A DNA stretch of 64,000 bases from Chelativorans sp. ZYF759 (GCF_012911015.1 NZ_WVVV01000017.1:1-64000), one strand, 5' to 3'; counted from the stretch's first letter, positions 36,955 to 48,146 are shown. A program made the numbers and translations. The notes: generated by a model not told the origin, from the letters alone.

Positions 36955-38625
36955 ATGCTCGCCCATCTGTCCATCCGCGACATCGTCCTCATCGAAAGGC
37001 TGGAGATCGATTTCTCCGCCGGGCTTTCGGTGCTGACAGGCGAGACGGGCGCAGGCAAGTCCATCCTGCTTGATTCCCTGTCGCTTGCGCTCGGCGCAAG
37101 AGGGGATGCCTCCCTGGTGCGCCAGGGCGCCACCCAGGGCCAGGTTACCGCCCTATTCGACGTCGCCGGCGACCATCCCGCACGCCATCTCCTGCGCGAG
37201 AATGCCATCGAAGACGAGGGCGACCTCATCCTGCGCCGCGTGCAGACCTCTGATGGGCGTACGCGAGGCTTCATCAACGACCAGCCGGCCTCCATGACCT
37301 TGATGCGCGAGGTCGGTCGCCACCTCGTCGAGATTCATGGCCAGCACGACGAGCGCGCCCTCGTCGACGAGACGACTCACCGCGCGCTGCTCGACGCCTT
37401 CGGCGGGCATTGGGAAGCGCTGAGACTTGTGCGCCAGGCATGGAAGGAATGGCGTCAGGCGGAAACGGAACTTGCCCGCCACCGTGCCCGCGTGGAAGCA
37501 GCGACGCGCGAGGCCGATTATCTCCGTGCCAGCGTCGAGGAGCTTTCCAGGCTCGAGCCGATGCCGGGCGAGGAGGAAGAGCTTGCGGAGACGCGCGCGC
37601 GCATGATGCGTGCCGAAAAGCTCGCCACCGAGATCGACGATGCGCGCGAGGTGCTGTCAGGCCCGACATCGGCAGTGCCGCAGCTGGCGAGCCTCTTGCG
37701 GCGCCTGCAGCGCAAGTCGGAGGAGGCGCCGGGGCTGCTCGAGCCCATCATCGAGACGCTGGACCAGGCGCTTCTCTCGCTGGACGCCGCACAGGGTGCG
37801 GTGGAGGAGGCGCTGCGGGCGGCCGAATTCGACCCCGCTGTCCTCGAGCGCACCGAAGAGCGGCTGTTCGCCCTTCGCGCGGCCGCTCGCAAGCATTCCA
37901 TCCAGGTGGAGGATCTCGCCGCGCTGCGCGACCGCATGGCCGGTGAGCTGGCCGAACTGGATGCTGGCGAAGAGCGTCTCGGACGGCTGGAGCAGGCGGC
38001 ACGGGAAACCCGTACGACCTACGATGCGGCCGCAGCCCGGCTCTCGGAGGACCGCGCCGTGACCGCCGGCGCGCTCGCGCGCTCGGTGATGGACGAATTG
38101 CCGGCGCTCAAGCTCGAACGCGCAGAGTTCATCGTCGAACTGGCGAGCCAGCCCGAGGACAGGGGCGAGGACGGCATCGATTCCGTCGAATTCTGGGTCC
38201 GCACCAACCCCGGCACGCGGGCAGGGCCGATCATGAAGATCGCCTCCGGCGGCGAGCTGTCGCGCTTTCTGCTGGCGTTGAAGGTGGCGCTGGCCGACCG
38301 CGGCTCCGCCCCGACCCTCGTATTCGATGAGATCGATACGGGCGTGGGCGGCGCGGTCGCCGATGCGATCGGGCAGCGCCTCGCGCGTCTGGCCCAACGC
38401 GTGCAGGTGCTGTCCGTAACCCACGCCCCGCAGGTCGCAGCGCGGGCCGTCACGCATTACCTGATATCGAAATCGGGCAGCGAGAGCGTGTCCACGGGCA
38501 TCCGCTCGCTCGAGATCGCGGCGCGGCGCGAGGAGATTGCGCGCATGCTGGCCGGCGCAACCATCACCGAGGAAGCGCGCGCGGCCGCCGGTCGGCTGTT
38601 GCAGGAAAACACGGCAGCAGGCTGA
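36955..38625 (+). CDS. recN: DNA repair protein RecN
   Basis: This 556-residue SMC-like ATPase is used in double-strand break repair. Walker A is GETGAGKSILLDSLSLALG near residue 29. A long coiled-coil middle (about 155-360) is followed by the ABC signature ASGGELSRFLLALK near 430 and Walker B TLVFDEIDTGVGG near 455, then VTHAPQVAARA. The order bamD-recN-ligA is standard for rhizobia. Confidence 0.95.
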   Translation: MLAHLSIRDIVLIERLEIDFSAGLSVLTGETGAGKSILLDSLSLALGARGDASLVRQGATQGQVTALFDVAGDHPARHLLRENAIEDEGDLILRRVQTSDGRTRGFINDQPASMTLMREVGRHLVEIHGQHDERALVDETTHRALLDAFGGHWEALRLVRQAWKEWRQAETELARHRARVEAATREADYLRASVEELSRLEPMPGEEEELAETRARMMRAEKLATEIDDAREVLSGPTSAVPQLASLLRRLQRKSEEAPGLLEPIIETLDQALLSLDAAQGAVEEALRAAEFDPAVLERTEERLFALRAAARKHSIQVEDLAALRDRMAGELAELDAGEERLGRLEQAARETRTTYDAAAARLSEDRAVTAGALARSVMDELPALKLERAEFIVELASQPEDRGEDGIDSVEFWVRTNPGTRAGPIMKIASGGELSRFLLALKVALADRGSAPTLVFDEIDTGVGGAVADAIGQRLARLAQRVQVLSVTHAPQVAARAVTHYLISKSGSESVSTGIRSLEIAARREEIARMLAGATITEEARAAAGRLLQENTAAG

Positions 38626-40839
<2,214 letters not shown>

Positions 40840-40922
40840 GGAAAAGCATCGCATGTCAACGGCATGCGCTGGCTCAATTGAATTGGCGTGACAGGTCAGG
40901 CTGGCTGACCTAAACGGGCCTC

Positions 40923-41630
40923 ATGACCTCCTCAACAGTACGGTCCGAATTCCTGCTGGGCGCCAAGGCCTCGATCCCGGTCGTGGTGGCGGCGCTGCCG
41001 TTCGGGCTCCTGTTCGGGGCGCTGGCGGTGGAAAACGGGCTGAGCGTGACTGAAGCCGTTCTCTTCAGCGCTCTCGTCTATGCCGGTGCCAGCCAGATGG
41101 TGGGTATCGATCTTTTCGGGCAGAACGTGGCGCCCTGGCTGATCGTCCTGTCGATCTTTGCGGTCAATTTCCGCCACGTCCTCTATTCGGCGGCCATCGG
41201 CCGACGGCTCGGGCACTGGTCGACCCCGCGCAAGGCCCTTGGCTTCTTTTTCCTGATCGATCCGCAATATGCCGAGAGCGAGCGCAAGCTCCAGAACGGT
41301 CAATCCATCAGCTTCGCCTGGTACATGGGCATGGCGATCCCGATCTATGTCGCCTGGGTTTCGGAGGCGGCGATCGGCGCGATCTTCGGCGGGCTGATCG
41401 AGGATCCCGAATCGCTCGGCCTCGATTTCCTGCTGCCGATCTATTTCCTCGGTCTCGTGATGAGCTTCCGCAAGAGCCCGGGCTGGCTGCCGGTCGTCGT
41501 CATCAGCGCCGCCGCCTCGATCCTCGCCTTTGTGACCGTCGGTTCGCCATGGCACGTGTCGATCGGCGCGGCCGTAGCCATTCTCTATGCGGTCATCCGT
41601 GTGCCCGGCCAGCCGGGGGCCAGGACATGA
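40923..41630 (+). CDS. azlC: Branched-chain amino acid exporter subunit AzlC
   Basis: This 235-residue inner membrane protein with about five to six helices is the large subunit of the AzlCD (LIV-E/YgaZH type) exporter of branched-chain amino acids. GAKASIPVVVAALPFGLLFGALAVENGLS and LVYAGASQMVGIDL are typical of the family. Its stop overlaps the azlD start by 4 bases, so the two subunits are made together. Confidence 0.9.
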   Translation: MTSSTVRSEFLLGAKASIPVVVAALPFGLLFGALAVENGLSVTEAVLFSALVYAGASQMVGIDLFGQNVAPWLIVLSIFAVNFRHVLYSAAIGRRLGHWSTPRKALGFFFLIDPQYAESERKLQNGQSISFAWYMGMAIPIYVAWVSEAAIGAIFGGLIEDPESLGLDFLLPIYFLGLVMSFRKSPGWLPVVVISAAASILAFVTVGSPWHVSIGAAVAILYAVIRVPGQPGART

Positions 41631-41923
41631 CGGTCAATCTCTGGATCATCCTGGGCGGGGCGCTGATGACCTATGTGGCGCGCGCCGGCGGGCATCTGGT
41701 ACTCTCGCGCTTCAAGACGATCCATCCGCGCGTGCAGGCCGGCCTCGACGCGGTGCCGGCCGCCGTGCTCACCACGCTGGTCGCGCCGGCCGCCTTCAAT
41801 GGCGGCCTGCCGGAACTGGCGGCGCTGCTCGTGGCCGGGCTGGTGGCGCTGAGGGCAGGGATGATCCCGCTCTTCCTCGCCGGGGCCGTGGTTCTGATCT
41901 TGCTGCGGCAGCTAGTCGGCTAG
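41627..41923 (+). CDS. azlD: Branched-chain amino acid exporter subunit AzlD
   Basis: This 98-residue protein has three to four hydrophobic helices and matches the small AzlD/YgaH subunit: LGGALMTYVARAGGHLVL at the start and a Val/Ala/Leu-rich remainder. ATG 41627 overlaps the azlC stop (ATGA); the longer open frame upstream lies inside azlC. Its 3' end overlaps the convergent aminopeptidase P gene by 12 bases. Confidence 0.88.
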   Translation: MTVNLWIILGGALMTYVARAGGHLVLSRFKTIHPRVQAGLDAVPAAVLTTLVAPAAFNGGLPELAALLVAGLVALRAGMIPLFLAGAVVLILLRQLVG

Positions 41924-43744
41924 CGGCGCGGCCGCCTTTTCGAGCCACTGGCGTTCGTCGGGGTCGATGTGGGGCGAAAGGACATCGAGGACCCGAGCGT
42001 GGTAGGCGTCGAGCCAGTTGCGCTCCCAGCCATCCAGCATCGCGGGGTCGATCAGGCGGCGGTCGAACGGCGCCAGGGTCAAGGTCTCGAAGCCGTGCAT
42101 CGCGGTGTCCCCGCCTTCGATCTCACGCGCCTCCTCGACGACGATCAGGTTCTCCAGCCGGATGCCATAGGCGCCTTCCTTGTAGTAGCCGGGTTCGTTG
42201 GAGACGATCATGCCGGGCAGGAGCTTGTGTTCGCCCATGCGCGAGATGCGCTGCGGGCCTTCATGGACCGAGAGGAAGGAGCCCACGCCATGGCCGGTGC
42301 CATGGGCGTAGTCGATGCCGGCCTGCCAGTGGGCACGGCGCGCGAAGGCGTCGATGTCGCGACCGCGCGTGCCTTCCGGAAAGCGCAGCGTCGAGATCGC
42401 GATCAGCCCCTTGAGCACGGTCGTATAACGGGCGCGCATCTCCGCGCTTGGCTTGCCGATCGCCACCGTGCGGGTGATGTCGGTGGTGCCGTCGCGATAC
42501 TGCCCGCCCGAATCAACGAGATAGAGCTCGCCTGCGCCGAGTGCGCGGTTGGTGCCGGTGGTGACGCGATAGTGGATGATCGCCCCGTTCGGGCCGGCGC
42601 CCGAGATGGTGTCGAAGGCGATCTCGCGCAGCGGTTCCTGAAAAGCCTCGCCGGCTGCCCTGCGGCAATCTTCAAGCCGCGTGGCGGCGCCGATCTCGTC
42701 GATACTGCCCGGCTCCTGCAGGTCCAGCCAGCGCAGGAACCGCGTCACTGCCACGCCGTCGCGCAGATGGGCGCGGCGTGCCCCCTCGATTTCGGTTGCG
42801 TTCTTCGTGGCGCGGGGCAGTTGGGCGGGATCCGCCATCTCCACGACCGAGCCGCCGGCCTCCTCGATCAAGCCGCGCAGCCGGTCGGCGGCGAGCGCCG
42901 GGTCGAGACCGATGGCGGCCGCATGGCTGCAGAGTTCAACCAGCGCGGGGGCGAGGTCGTCCGGCGCTGACAGCTTTGCATGGTTTTCCAGATGCGCGCG
43001 GCTTTCCGCCGAAAGCTTGGCCGGATCGAGAAACAGGCGATGAGCGCCGTCGACTGCAAGGATGGCGAAGCCGAGGGCCAGCGGCGTGTGTTCGACGTCG
43101 CAGCCGCGAATGTTGAAGGCCCAGGCCAGCGAGGACGGATCCGTGAGCACGCAATGGCTGGCGCCTGCCGTCTCGATGGCGCCGGCAAGCGCCGCAAGCT
43201 TCTCCGCCACCGACTGGCCGGCAAGGCAGTCGGGATGAACGTCTACCCGACCGAGCGGGGCGGCCGGCTGGTCTTGCCAGATGCGATCGACGAGGTTCTC
43301 GTGCAAGGGCACCAGGGTGGCGCCCTGCTTCGTTGCCGCCTTTTCGAGTTTCCTGACTTCCGCGATCGTGTGCAGCCACGGGTCGATGCCGACGCGCCAG
43401 CCTTTCCGGGCGTGGGCCTCCAGCCATTTGACCGGCGGGTTTCCGACGAGGTCCCCGATCTCAAACAGTTCGACATCACACTGGGTGCGCGCCTGAAGCG
43501 TGTATCGTCCGTCCACGAACAGGATTGCGCGGTCCGTCATGATCAATGCCATGCCGGCCGACCCGGTGAAGCCGGTCAACCATTTGAGCCGTTCGGCACG
43601 AGCAGGCACGTATTCGCCCTGATGCTCGTCGGCGCGCGGGACCAGAAACGCGTCGACGCCCGCCTGCAGCATGGCCTGGCGAAGTCGTGCGATTCGCGGC
43701 GCGGCATGCGAGGGATCGGTCTGGACGTCGAAGGTCTGGAACAT
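41912..43744 (-). CDS. Xaa-Pro aminopeptidase (aminopeptidase P, M24)
   Basis: The 610-residue protein has the three-domain layout of the long aminopeptidase P form: two creatinase-like N-terminal domains, a pita-bread M24 domain and a C-terminal extension. Metal ligands are visible in VDSGGQYRDGTTDITRT (two Asp), GTGHGVGSFLSVHEGP (His), SNEPGYYKEG (Glu) and the final Glu in GIRLENLIVV. It removes an N-terminal residue preceding proline in cytoplasmic peptides. The ATG at 43744 opens directly into family-like sequence; the frame is open 48 codons further upstream without similarity. Confidence 0.93.
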   Translation of the reverse strand: MFQTFDVQTDPSHAAPRIARLRQAMLQAGVDAFLVPRADEHQGEYVPARAERLKWLTGFTGSAGMALIMTDRAILFVDGRYTLQARTQCDVELFEIGDLVGNPPVKWLEAHARKGWRVGIDPWLHTIAEVRKLEKAATKQGATLVPLHENLVDRIWQDQPAAPLGRVDVHPDCLAGQSVAEKLAALAGAIETAGASHCVLTDPSSLAWAFNIRGCDVEHTPLALGFAILAVDGAHRLFLDPAKLSAESRAHLENHAKLSAPDDLAPALVELCSHAAAIGLDPALAADRLRGLIEEAGGSVVEMADPAQLPRATKNATEIEGARRAHLRDGVAVTRFLRWLDLQEPGSIDEIGAATRLEDCRRAAGEAFQEPLREIAFDTISGAGPNGAIIHYRVTTGTNRALGAGELYLVDSGGQYRDGTTDITRTVAIGKPSAEMRARYTTVLKGLIAISTLRFPEGTRGRDIDAFARRAHWQAGIDYAHGTGHGVGSFLSVHEGPQRISRMGEHKLLPGMIVSNEPGYYKEGAYGIRLENLIVVEEAREIEGGDTAMHGFETLTLAPFDRRLIDPAMLDGWERNWLDAYHARVLDVLSPHIDPDERQWLEKAAAPLAD

Positions 43745-43858
43745 GATTGGGCATCCCAAGTGGTGAAATGCCCGGTCTAGCGCCACAGGCCAACAGGCGC
43801 AACGCGCGGCCAATCCATGGTGCCGACGATCTGTGCATGCTGCAACGCAAAACGTCAC

Positions 43859-43872
43859 TTCGCATATGCGAA
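43859..43872. promoter_or_regulatory. Perfect 14-base palindrome in a divergent promoter region
   Basis: TTCGCATATGCGAA reads the same on both strands. It lies between the aminopeptidase P gene (minus) and the DUF1127-like gene (plus), 103 bases before the latter. The shape fits the target of a dimeric helix-turn-helix regulator, which I cannot identify. Confidence 0.45.
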
Positions 43873-43975
43873 ATCGCAGATGAGCCATGCATTCCTGTCA
43901 CTGGTAAACAGGTCAGCTATGCTTACCTTTCAACTCGTGGAGGACACGTCTTCCAGAGAAACAAGGAGAAACATC

Positions 43976-44167
43976 ATGGCTCATTCGAATGCACGTCGCG
44001 GCTTCTTCCGCAGCGCCATGGATGCCATCGTCGAAGCTCGCACGCGCCAGGCAGACCGTTACGTCAACGGCGCTCTGCTGATGCTCGACGACGAGACCCT
44101 GCGTTCGCACGGTTACAATCCCGACGAGATCCGTCAGCGCGGTGGCCGCGCCGGCTACATGTTCTGA
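43976..44167 (+). CDS. Small DUF1127-like protein
   Basis: The 63-residue product MAHSNARRGFFRSAMDAIVE... carries a basic N-terminal helix and then RYVNGALLMLDDETLRSHGYNPDEIR, which resembles the DUF1127 core (YL..LDD.TL...G....I). Members of this family in alphaproteobacteria are arginine-rich small proteins, some linked to RNA turnover and phosphate or carbon metabolism. AAGGAG 7 bases before the ATG and a strong terminator behind it support a real, separately transcribed gene. It diverges from aminopeptidase P. Confidence 0.8.
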   Translation: MAHSNARRGFFRSAMDAIVEARTRQADRYVNGALLMLDDETLRSHGYNPDEIRQRGGRAGYMF

Positions 44168-44192
44168 TCGGTATCGACAAAGCATCCAGACG

Positions 44193-44217
44193 AAGGCCCC
44201 GCGAGGGGCCTTTTTCG
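44193..44217. terminator. Rho-independent terminator between the small gene and prmA
   Basis: AAGGCCCC-gcga-GGGGCCTT forms a perfect 8-base stem with a tetraloop, followed by TTTCGTTT on the plus strand. Because prmA converges from the right, it may work in both directions. Confidence 0.85.
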
Positions 44218-44228
44218 TTTCCCGGTCC

Positions 44229-45101
44229 TCACCGCTTCAGCCAGAGCGTGACCCAGCCCTCGCGGGGGAGGGTTCGCACATGGCGGAAGGACTGGCCCAC
44301 ATAGGCGGCAAGCACGGCGTTGCGCTGCCGCTCCAGAATGCCCGAGAGCACCAGCGAGCCGTTGGGCGCGATGTGGCGCGCCATGTCGGGCGCGAGCTTC
44401 ATGAGCGGACCGGCGAGGATGTTGGCGACGATGAGGTCGAAAGGTCTGCCGGCGGCAAAGACGGGGTGATGAAAGCCGGTCGCCGTCGCGGTCTCGACCA
44501 GATGGCCGACCCCATTGATGTGCGCGTTCTCGCGCGCCACGGCGACCGCGACCGCATCGATGTCGGTCGCCAGAACCGGAATGCGGGCAAGCTTGGCCAG
44601 GCCGATCGCCAGCACTGCGCTGCCGGTACCGAGATCCAGCGCGTTGCGCGGCTTCTCGCGCGTCACGACACGGTCGATCATGTCGAGGCAGCCTGAAGTC
44701 GTGCCGTGGTGGCCGGTGCCGAAGGCAAGGCCGGCTTCGATCTCGATTCCGATATCCGGGGTGCGCCTGCGGGCGCGGTCATGCGACCCATGCACCAGGA
44801 AACGACCGGCACGGACCGGCTTCAACCCCTCCAGCGAGCGGGCAACCCAATCGACGTCGCCCAGGACCTCGCGTTCCAGGTCCACCCTCTCGTCCGCCTC
44901 TGCAGCGAGCGCTCGCATGCGCTCTTCTGTCGCCTCGACGTTGTCGTCGACATAAATCGACACTTCGTGAATGCGCTCTTCCTCGTCGGTGGCGAAAATT
45001 GCGATCGGGAAGCCGTCATCCTCGAACGCGACCTCCATCAACGCATAAAGCCGTTCGGCCACCGTCTTCTCGGCGGCGAAGTGGATGCGGGTCTGGCTCA
45101 A
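44229..45101 (-). CDS. prmA: Ribosomal protein L11 methyltransferase
   Basis: This 290-residue SAM-dependent enzyme methylates lysines of ribosomal protein L11. The C-terminal Rossmann domain shows [49 protein letters not shown] and [14 protein letters not shown], all diagnostic of PrmA. No ATG is found near the expected start; I choose the TTG at 45101, which gives [15 protein letters not shown], the usual family beginning, and lies 7 bases after the stop of the SCO gene. The frame remains open upstream inside that gene. Confidence 0.9.
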   Translation of the reverse strand: MSQTRIHFAAEKTVAERLYALMEVAFEDDGFPIAIFATDEEERIHEVSIYVDDNVEATEERMRALAAEADERVDLEREVLGDVDWVARSLEGLKPVRAGRFLVHGSHDRARRRTPDIGIEIEAGLAFGTGHHGTTSGCLDMIDRVVTREKPRNALDLGTGSAVLAIGLAKLARIPVLATDIDAVAVAVARENAHINGVGHLVETATATGFHHPVFAAGRPFDLIVANILAGPLMKLAPDMARHIAPNGSLVLSGILERQRNAVLAAYVGQSFRHVRTLPREGWVTLWLKR

Positions 45102-45108
45102 TTCGGTC

Positions 45109-45684
45109 TCAGCTTCCTGCCAGGCGGCGCAGCTTGGCCATGGCGTTGTCGGGATTCTCGCCATAGGCGATGGTGCCGGCAAAGTCACCGGTGCTGTCGA
45201 TCATCAGGATCGAGGCCGTGTGATCGATAGTGTAGTCGCCGTTTTCGAGATCCACCTTGCGCACATAGATGCCGAAGGAGCGCGCCATCTGCGCGACATC
45301 CTCGGCTTCGCCCGTGATGCCGGTCACCTTGTCGGTGACATTCGCGATGTAGCGGCCGAGGACCTCGGGGCTGTCGCGCTCGGGATCAACCGAGACGAAG
45401 TAGGCACGGATATTCTCCCCTTCGGGCCCGAGTTCGTTCAGCCATCCATCCAGCTCGAACAAGGTCGTGGGGCAGACATCGGGGCAGTAGGTGAAGCCGA
45501 AGAAGACGGCCGACGGGTGCCCGCGGAAGGCGGCCTCAGTGATCTCGTCGCCATTGTGGTCGACGAGCACGAAAGGCTCGCCGAAGGTCCGGCTCATATG
45601 CTGGCCGCGGTACCAGTCGAAGGTGATCCATCCGACGGCCGCCGTCATGACGACCAGAATGCCGACGAGGATGATGCGCATCAT
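45109..45684 (-). CDS. SCO1/SenC-family copper chaperone
   Basis: This 191-residue thioredoxin-fold protein has an N-terminal membrane anchor (about residues 4-22). The copper ligands are the cysteines of [12 protein letters not shown] and the histidine of YTIDHTAS. Such proteins insert copper into the CuA centre of cytochrome oxidase or act as redox partners at the periplasmic face. Two adjacent ATGs (45684 and 45681) are possible starts; the longer upstream frame is unlike the family. The gene lies directly upstream of prmA and 40 bases after a small membrane protein gene on the same strand. Confidence 0.9.
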   Translation of the reverse strand: MMRIILVGILVVMTAAVGWITFDWYRGQHMSRTFGEPFVLVDHNGDEITEAAFRGHPSAVFFGFTYCPDVCPTTLFELDGWLNELGPEGENIRAYFVSVDPERDSPEVLGRYIANVTDKVTGITGEAEDVAQMARSFGIYVRKVDLENGDYTIDHTASILMIDSTGDFAGTIAYGENPDNAMAKLRRLAGS

Positions 45685-45724
45685 GGGTGAATGTGTCCGC
45701 TTGCTGCCAGGAATAGGAGTGGCG

Positions 45725-45868
45725 TCAGAAGCACCAGCCGAGGCCCGATTGCCCCAACGAGGCGAGAATCTCCGGTGCGTGCCCGATCCAGCCTGCGAAG
45801 GCGGCACCGGTTCCGGCGGCCATCAGCATGGCCGCGCCTGAAAGGCCCAGATATTTCCCTGCCGTCAT
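45725..45868 (-). CDS. Small single-pass membrane protein, unknown
   Basis: This 47-residue product, MTAGKYLGLSGAAMLMAAGT..., is mostly one hydrophobic segment (about residues 8-28) followed by a short tail ending GWCF. A perfect AAGGAG lies 6 bases before the ATG on the minus strand. It is encoded directly upstream of, and on the same strand as, the SCO gene, so it may belong to the same transcript and to cytochrome oxidase assembly; that link is inference. I do not recognise a family. Confidence 0.6.
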   Translation of the reverse strand: MTAGKYLGLSGAAMLMAAGTGAAFAGWIGHAPEILASLGQSGLGWCF

Positions 45869-45983
45869 GGCCGGCTCCTTTGCACCCGATATAAACCCGA
45901 AAGACCCTGGGAGAAAGGGCGCCAGATTGACGCTGGCGTGATCCATCTTGCGGGAAAGGGCACTGCCGCGTAAGCCTCCGCGC

Positions 45984-46613
45984 ATGAAGACGCCCGTTTC
46001 CCGCAGCGACGAACCGCGCATCCATTCGACCGCGAGGTTGAGCGGGTGCCGACTCGGCCGTCACGTGGAGATCGGCGAAAGGGTGAACCTGCACGAGGTC
46101 TCGGTGGGCGACTATTCCTATATCGAGCGTCATGCCGAGGCCATGTATGCCGAGATCGGGAAGTTCTGCTCCATTGCCGCCGCGACCCGCATCAATGCGG
46201 TGGAGCATCCGATGGAACGGATCACCACCCACAAGATCAGCTACCGTCCCAACGAATATTTCCTCCATGCTCCACTCGATCACGCGTTCCGGGAGCGCCG
46301 GCGCGCCCGGCGCGTGACCATCGGGCACGACGTCTGGATCGGACATGGCGCCGTGATCCTGCCGGGCGTGGCCATCGGCAACGGCGCCGTGATCGGGGCC
46401 AGTTCGGTGGTAAGCCGCGACGTCGAGGCCTATACGATCGTCGCTGGCACTCCCGCGCGCATCTTGAGGCGGCGCTTTCCGGCGGAACTCGCTGCCGACC
46501 TGGCAGCGCTCGCCTGGTGGGACTGGCCGGGGAAGCGGCTAGAGGCCGCGGTCCTGGACATGAGCCGTCTCACGGCGGCTGAATTCGTGGCCAAATGGAA
46601 GGGAACGGACTGA
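45984..46613 (+). CDS. Hexapeptide-repeat acyltransferase of the phosphonate-associated family
   Basis: The 209-residue left-handed beta-helix protein has hexapeptide repeats throughout. GDYSYIERHAEAMYAEIGKFCSIAAATRINAVEHP, RRARRVTIGHDVWIGHGAVILPGVAIGNGAVIG and LAWWDWP closely follow the pattern of the phosphonate metabolism transferase family (TIGR03308), related to chloramphenicol acetyltransferases. The acceptor is unknown, and no phn genes lie in this window. The start ATG 45984 precedes the typical Pro-Ile-His segment (EPRIHSTARL). It shares one base with the next gene. Confidence 0.85.
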   Translation: MKTPVSRSDEPRIHSTARLSGCRLGRHVEIGERVNLHEVSVGDYSYIERHAEAMYAEIGKFCSIAAATRINAVEHPMERITTHKISYRPNEYFLHAPLDHAFRERRRARRVTIGHDVWIGHGAVILPGVAIGNGAVIGASSVVSRDVEAYTIVAGTPARILRRRFPAELAADLAALAWWDWPGKRLEAAVLDMSRLTAAEFVAKWKGTD

Positions 46614-47101
46614 TGTGCATGATGTGCGGCACGCCCGGAGCGCACCGCTATTCGCTCGCCACCCGGCCCGAGCACAGGCTGGTCGGACGCCACTGGGAAG
46701 GCAGTTTCGCGGCAGCTGCCGCTGGTGCGTTGCATCCGCTGATCGAGGACATCAAGGCGCTGTCGGCACGGCACGAGCGGTTCTGGCGCAGCCCCATCGT
46801 CGGCCTGTCCTGGAACGACCGTGAAGACGGTTTCCGCTATTTCGCAGGCTTCGCGCTCGAAGGCGAGGATTGCCCCGAGGGCTGCAGCGCGCTCTATCTG
46901 CCGGAGATGGAACTTGCCGATGTCTGGCATGGGCCGGGCGATGGTGACGTCATCGAGAACTACCGGGCAATGCTGGAGTGGATGGGCGACAGCCAGTTGC
47001 GCCACGACACGCTGCACTTCCACCAGCGCGAGGAATACTCTCCCGACGTGGACCTCTCGGCGCCGCCCAGCCTCCGCCTGATGCTGCCCGTGAGACGGTG
47101 A
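46613..47101 (+). CDS. GyrI-like small-molecule-binding domain protein
   Basis: The 162-residue protein looks like a stand-alone GyrI/AraC effector-binding fold: RPEHRLVGRHWEGSF at the first strand, IVGLSWNDREDGFRYFAGF in the middle and a conserved glutamate-rich end (YLPEMELADVWHGPG). Such proteins bind or hydrolyse small hydrophobic compounds. Several cysteines and methionines at the very start (MCMMCG) are unusual. ATG 46613 overlaps the stop of the acyltransferase by one base, so the two are probably co-translated. Confidence 0.6.
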   Translation: MCMMCGTPGAHRYSLATRPEHRLVGRHWEGSFAAAAAGALHPLIEDIKALSARHERFWRSPIVGLSWNDREDGFRYFAGFALEGEDCPEGCSALYLPEMELADVWHGPGDGDVIENYRAMLEWMGDSQLRHDTLHFHQREEYSPDVDLSAPPSLRLMLPVRR

Positions 47102-47185
47102 GGAAAGTGGTCCAGCCGGGCCAGATTTTTGGTGCAGCCCCGTTTTCGGGTGGTCCGGTGCGCCAGAACCGGTAACAGCCCTCGC

Positions 47186-47806
47186 ATGAGCGGACTGAAC
47201 CTCGCCCCCTTCTTTTCCGGTTTCGGGCTCGGCCTTTCGCTGATCGCGGCGATCGGCGCGCAGAACGCCTTCATCCTGCGCCAGGGGCTGATGCGGGCTC
47301 ATGTCTTCGTGCTGTGCGCGATATGCGCGCTCGCCGATGCGGTGCTGATCGTGGCCGGCGTTGCGGGGCTCGGATCGCTGGTCGCGCAATCGCCCGTGCT
47401 CATCGTCGCTGTCACGGTGGGCGGCGCGGCGTTCCTGCTCGGTTATGCGGCGCTCGCCTTCCGTCGAGCGCTCGCGCCAGGCACCCTGCAAGCGGCGCGA
47501 CAGGGCGAGCGCGATCTCGGGCGGGCGGTGCTGGCCTGTCTCGCCTTCACCTTCCTCAACCCGCATGTCTATCTGGATACGGTGGTGCTTCTGGGCGGCC
47601 TGTCGGCCGGCTTTGAAGGGACGGCCCGGATCGCCTTCGGGTCGGGAGCCGTTACGGCTTCCTTCGTCTGGTTCTTCACCTTGGGATACGGCGCAAGGCT
47701 GCTCGCGCCGTTCTTTGCCAGACCATCATCGTGGCGCGTGCTCGACACGGCCATCGGCGCGATCATGGTGCTGATCGCGCTCGGGCTGCTTGCGCGCCTA
47801 TTTTGA
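47186..47806 (+). CDS. LysE/ArgO-family amino acid exporter
   Basis: This 206-residue inner membrane protein with about six helices fits the basic amino acid exporter branch (LysE/ArgO). GLSLIAAIGAQNAFILRQGLMR at the first helix and FTFLNPHVYLDTVVLLG in the middle are hallmarks of that branch. It exports lysine or arginine analogues; direct evidence for the substrate is lacking. The stop overlaps the end of a small minus-strand gene by 9 bases. Confidence 0.88.
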   Translation: MSGLNLAPFFSGFGLGLSLIAAIGAQNAFILRQGLMRAHVFVLCAICALADAVLIVAGVAGLGSLVAQSPVLIVAVTVGGAAFLLGYAALAFRRALAPGTLQAARQGERDLGRAVLACLAFTFLNPHVYLDTVVLLGGLSAGFEGTARIAFGSGAVTASFVWFFTLGYGARLLAPFFARPSSWRVLDTAIGAIMVLIALGLLARLF

Positions 47807-47950
47807 GCGCGCGGCCGCCTTCACGTTGCGCAATCGCGGCGTGCACAAGAGGGCTGCGGTGATGGCTGCAGGACCGATGGCGCGGTACTGGCCTGCGAGA
47901 GTGGATTGAGGCGGGCGCTTGGCCTGCTTCTTGGCGGTGGTCGGCTGCAT
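47798..47950 (-). CDS. Small basic protein, unknown
   Basis: This short frame of 50 residues, MQPTTAKKQAKRPPQSTLAG..., has a basic ends-and-hydrophobic-middle pattern (AIGPAAITAALLC) and a ribosome-binding-like AGGGGA about 8 bases before the ATG. It converges with the exporter gene. It may be one of the small conserved rhizobial proteins, but I cannot name a family; an ATG 10 codons upstream is an alternative start. Confidence 0.45.
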   Translation of the reverse strand: MQPTTAKKQAKRPPQSTLAGQYRAIGPAAITAALLCTPRLRNVKAAARSK

Positions 47951-48146
47951 CTTCTGGTCCCCTGGACGCGGTTTCATGATGCTTCGCAATTGGCGGCGGT
48001 TTGGGTCCAAATCGTGGCCGGGCCGCCTTGCCGGCTATCGATTGGATAAAATCCCACAAACGCGCTTAACGGCTGATTAACGAAAAGCTCCAGCCGGCCT
48101 GATTTGCGGGATCTTGCTGTGCTCTGTTTGGCCAACGACATTCGGC
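47951..48146. other. Intergenic region upstream of the cysS promoter
   Basis: No gene is recognised. It should contain the promoter of the small minus-strand gene. The stretch TTAACGGCTGATTAACG near 48066-48082 has a repeated TTAA half-site spaced by 8 bases, close to but not the CtrA pattern (TTAA-N7-TTAA). Confidence 0.3.

Noticed and set aside
48066-48082. CtrA binding site before cysS
   Set aside because: The two TTAA half-sites are separated by 8 bases rather than 7, and cysS is not a typical CtrA target; too weak to claim.
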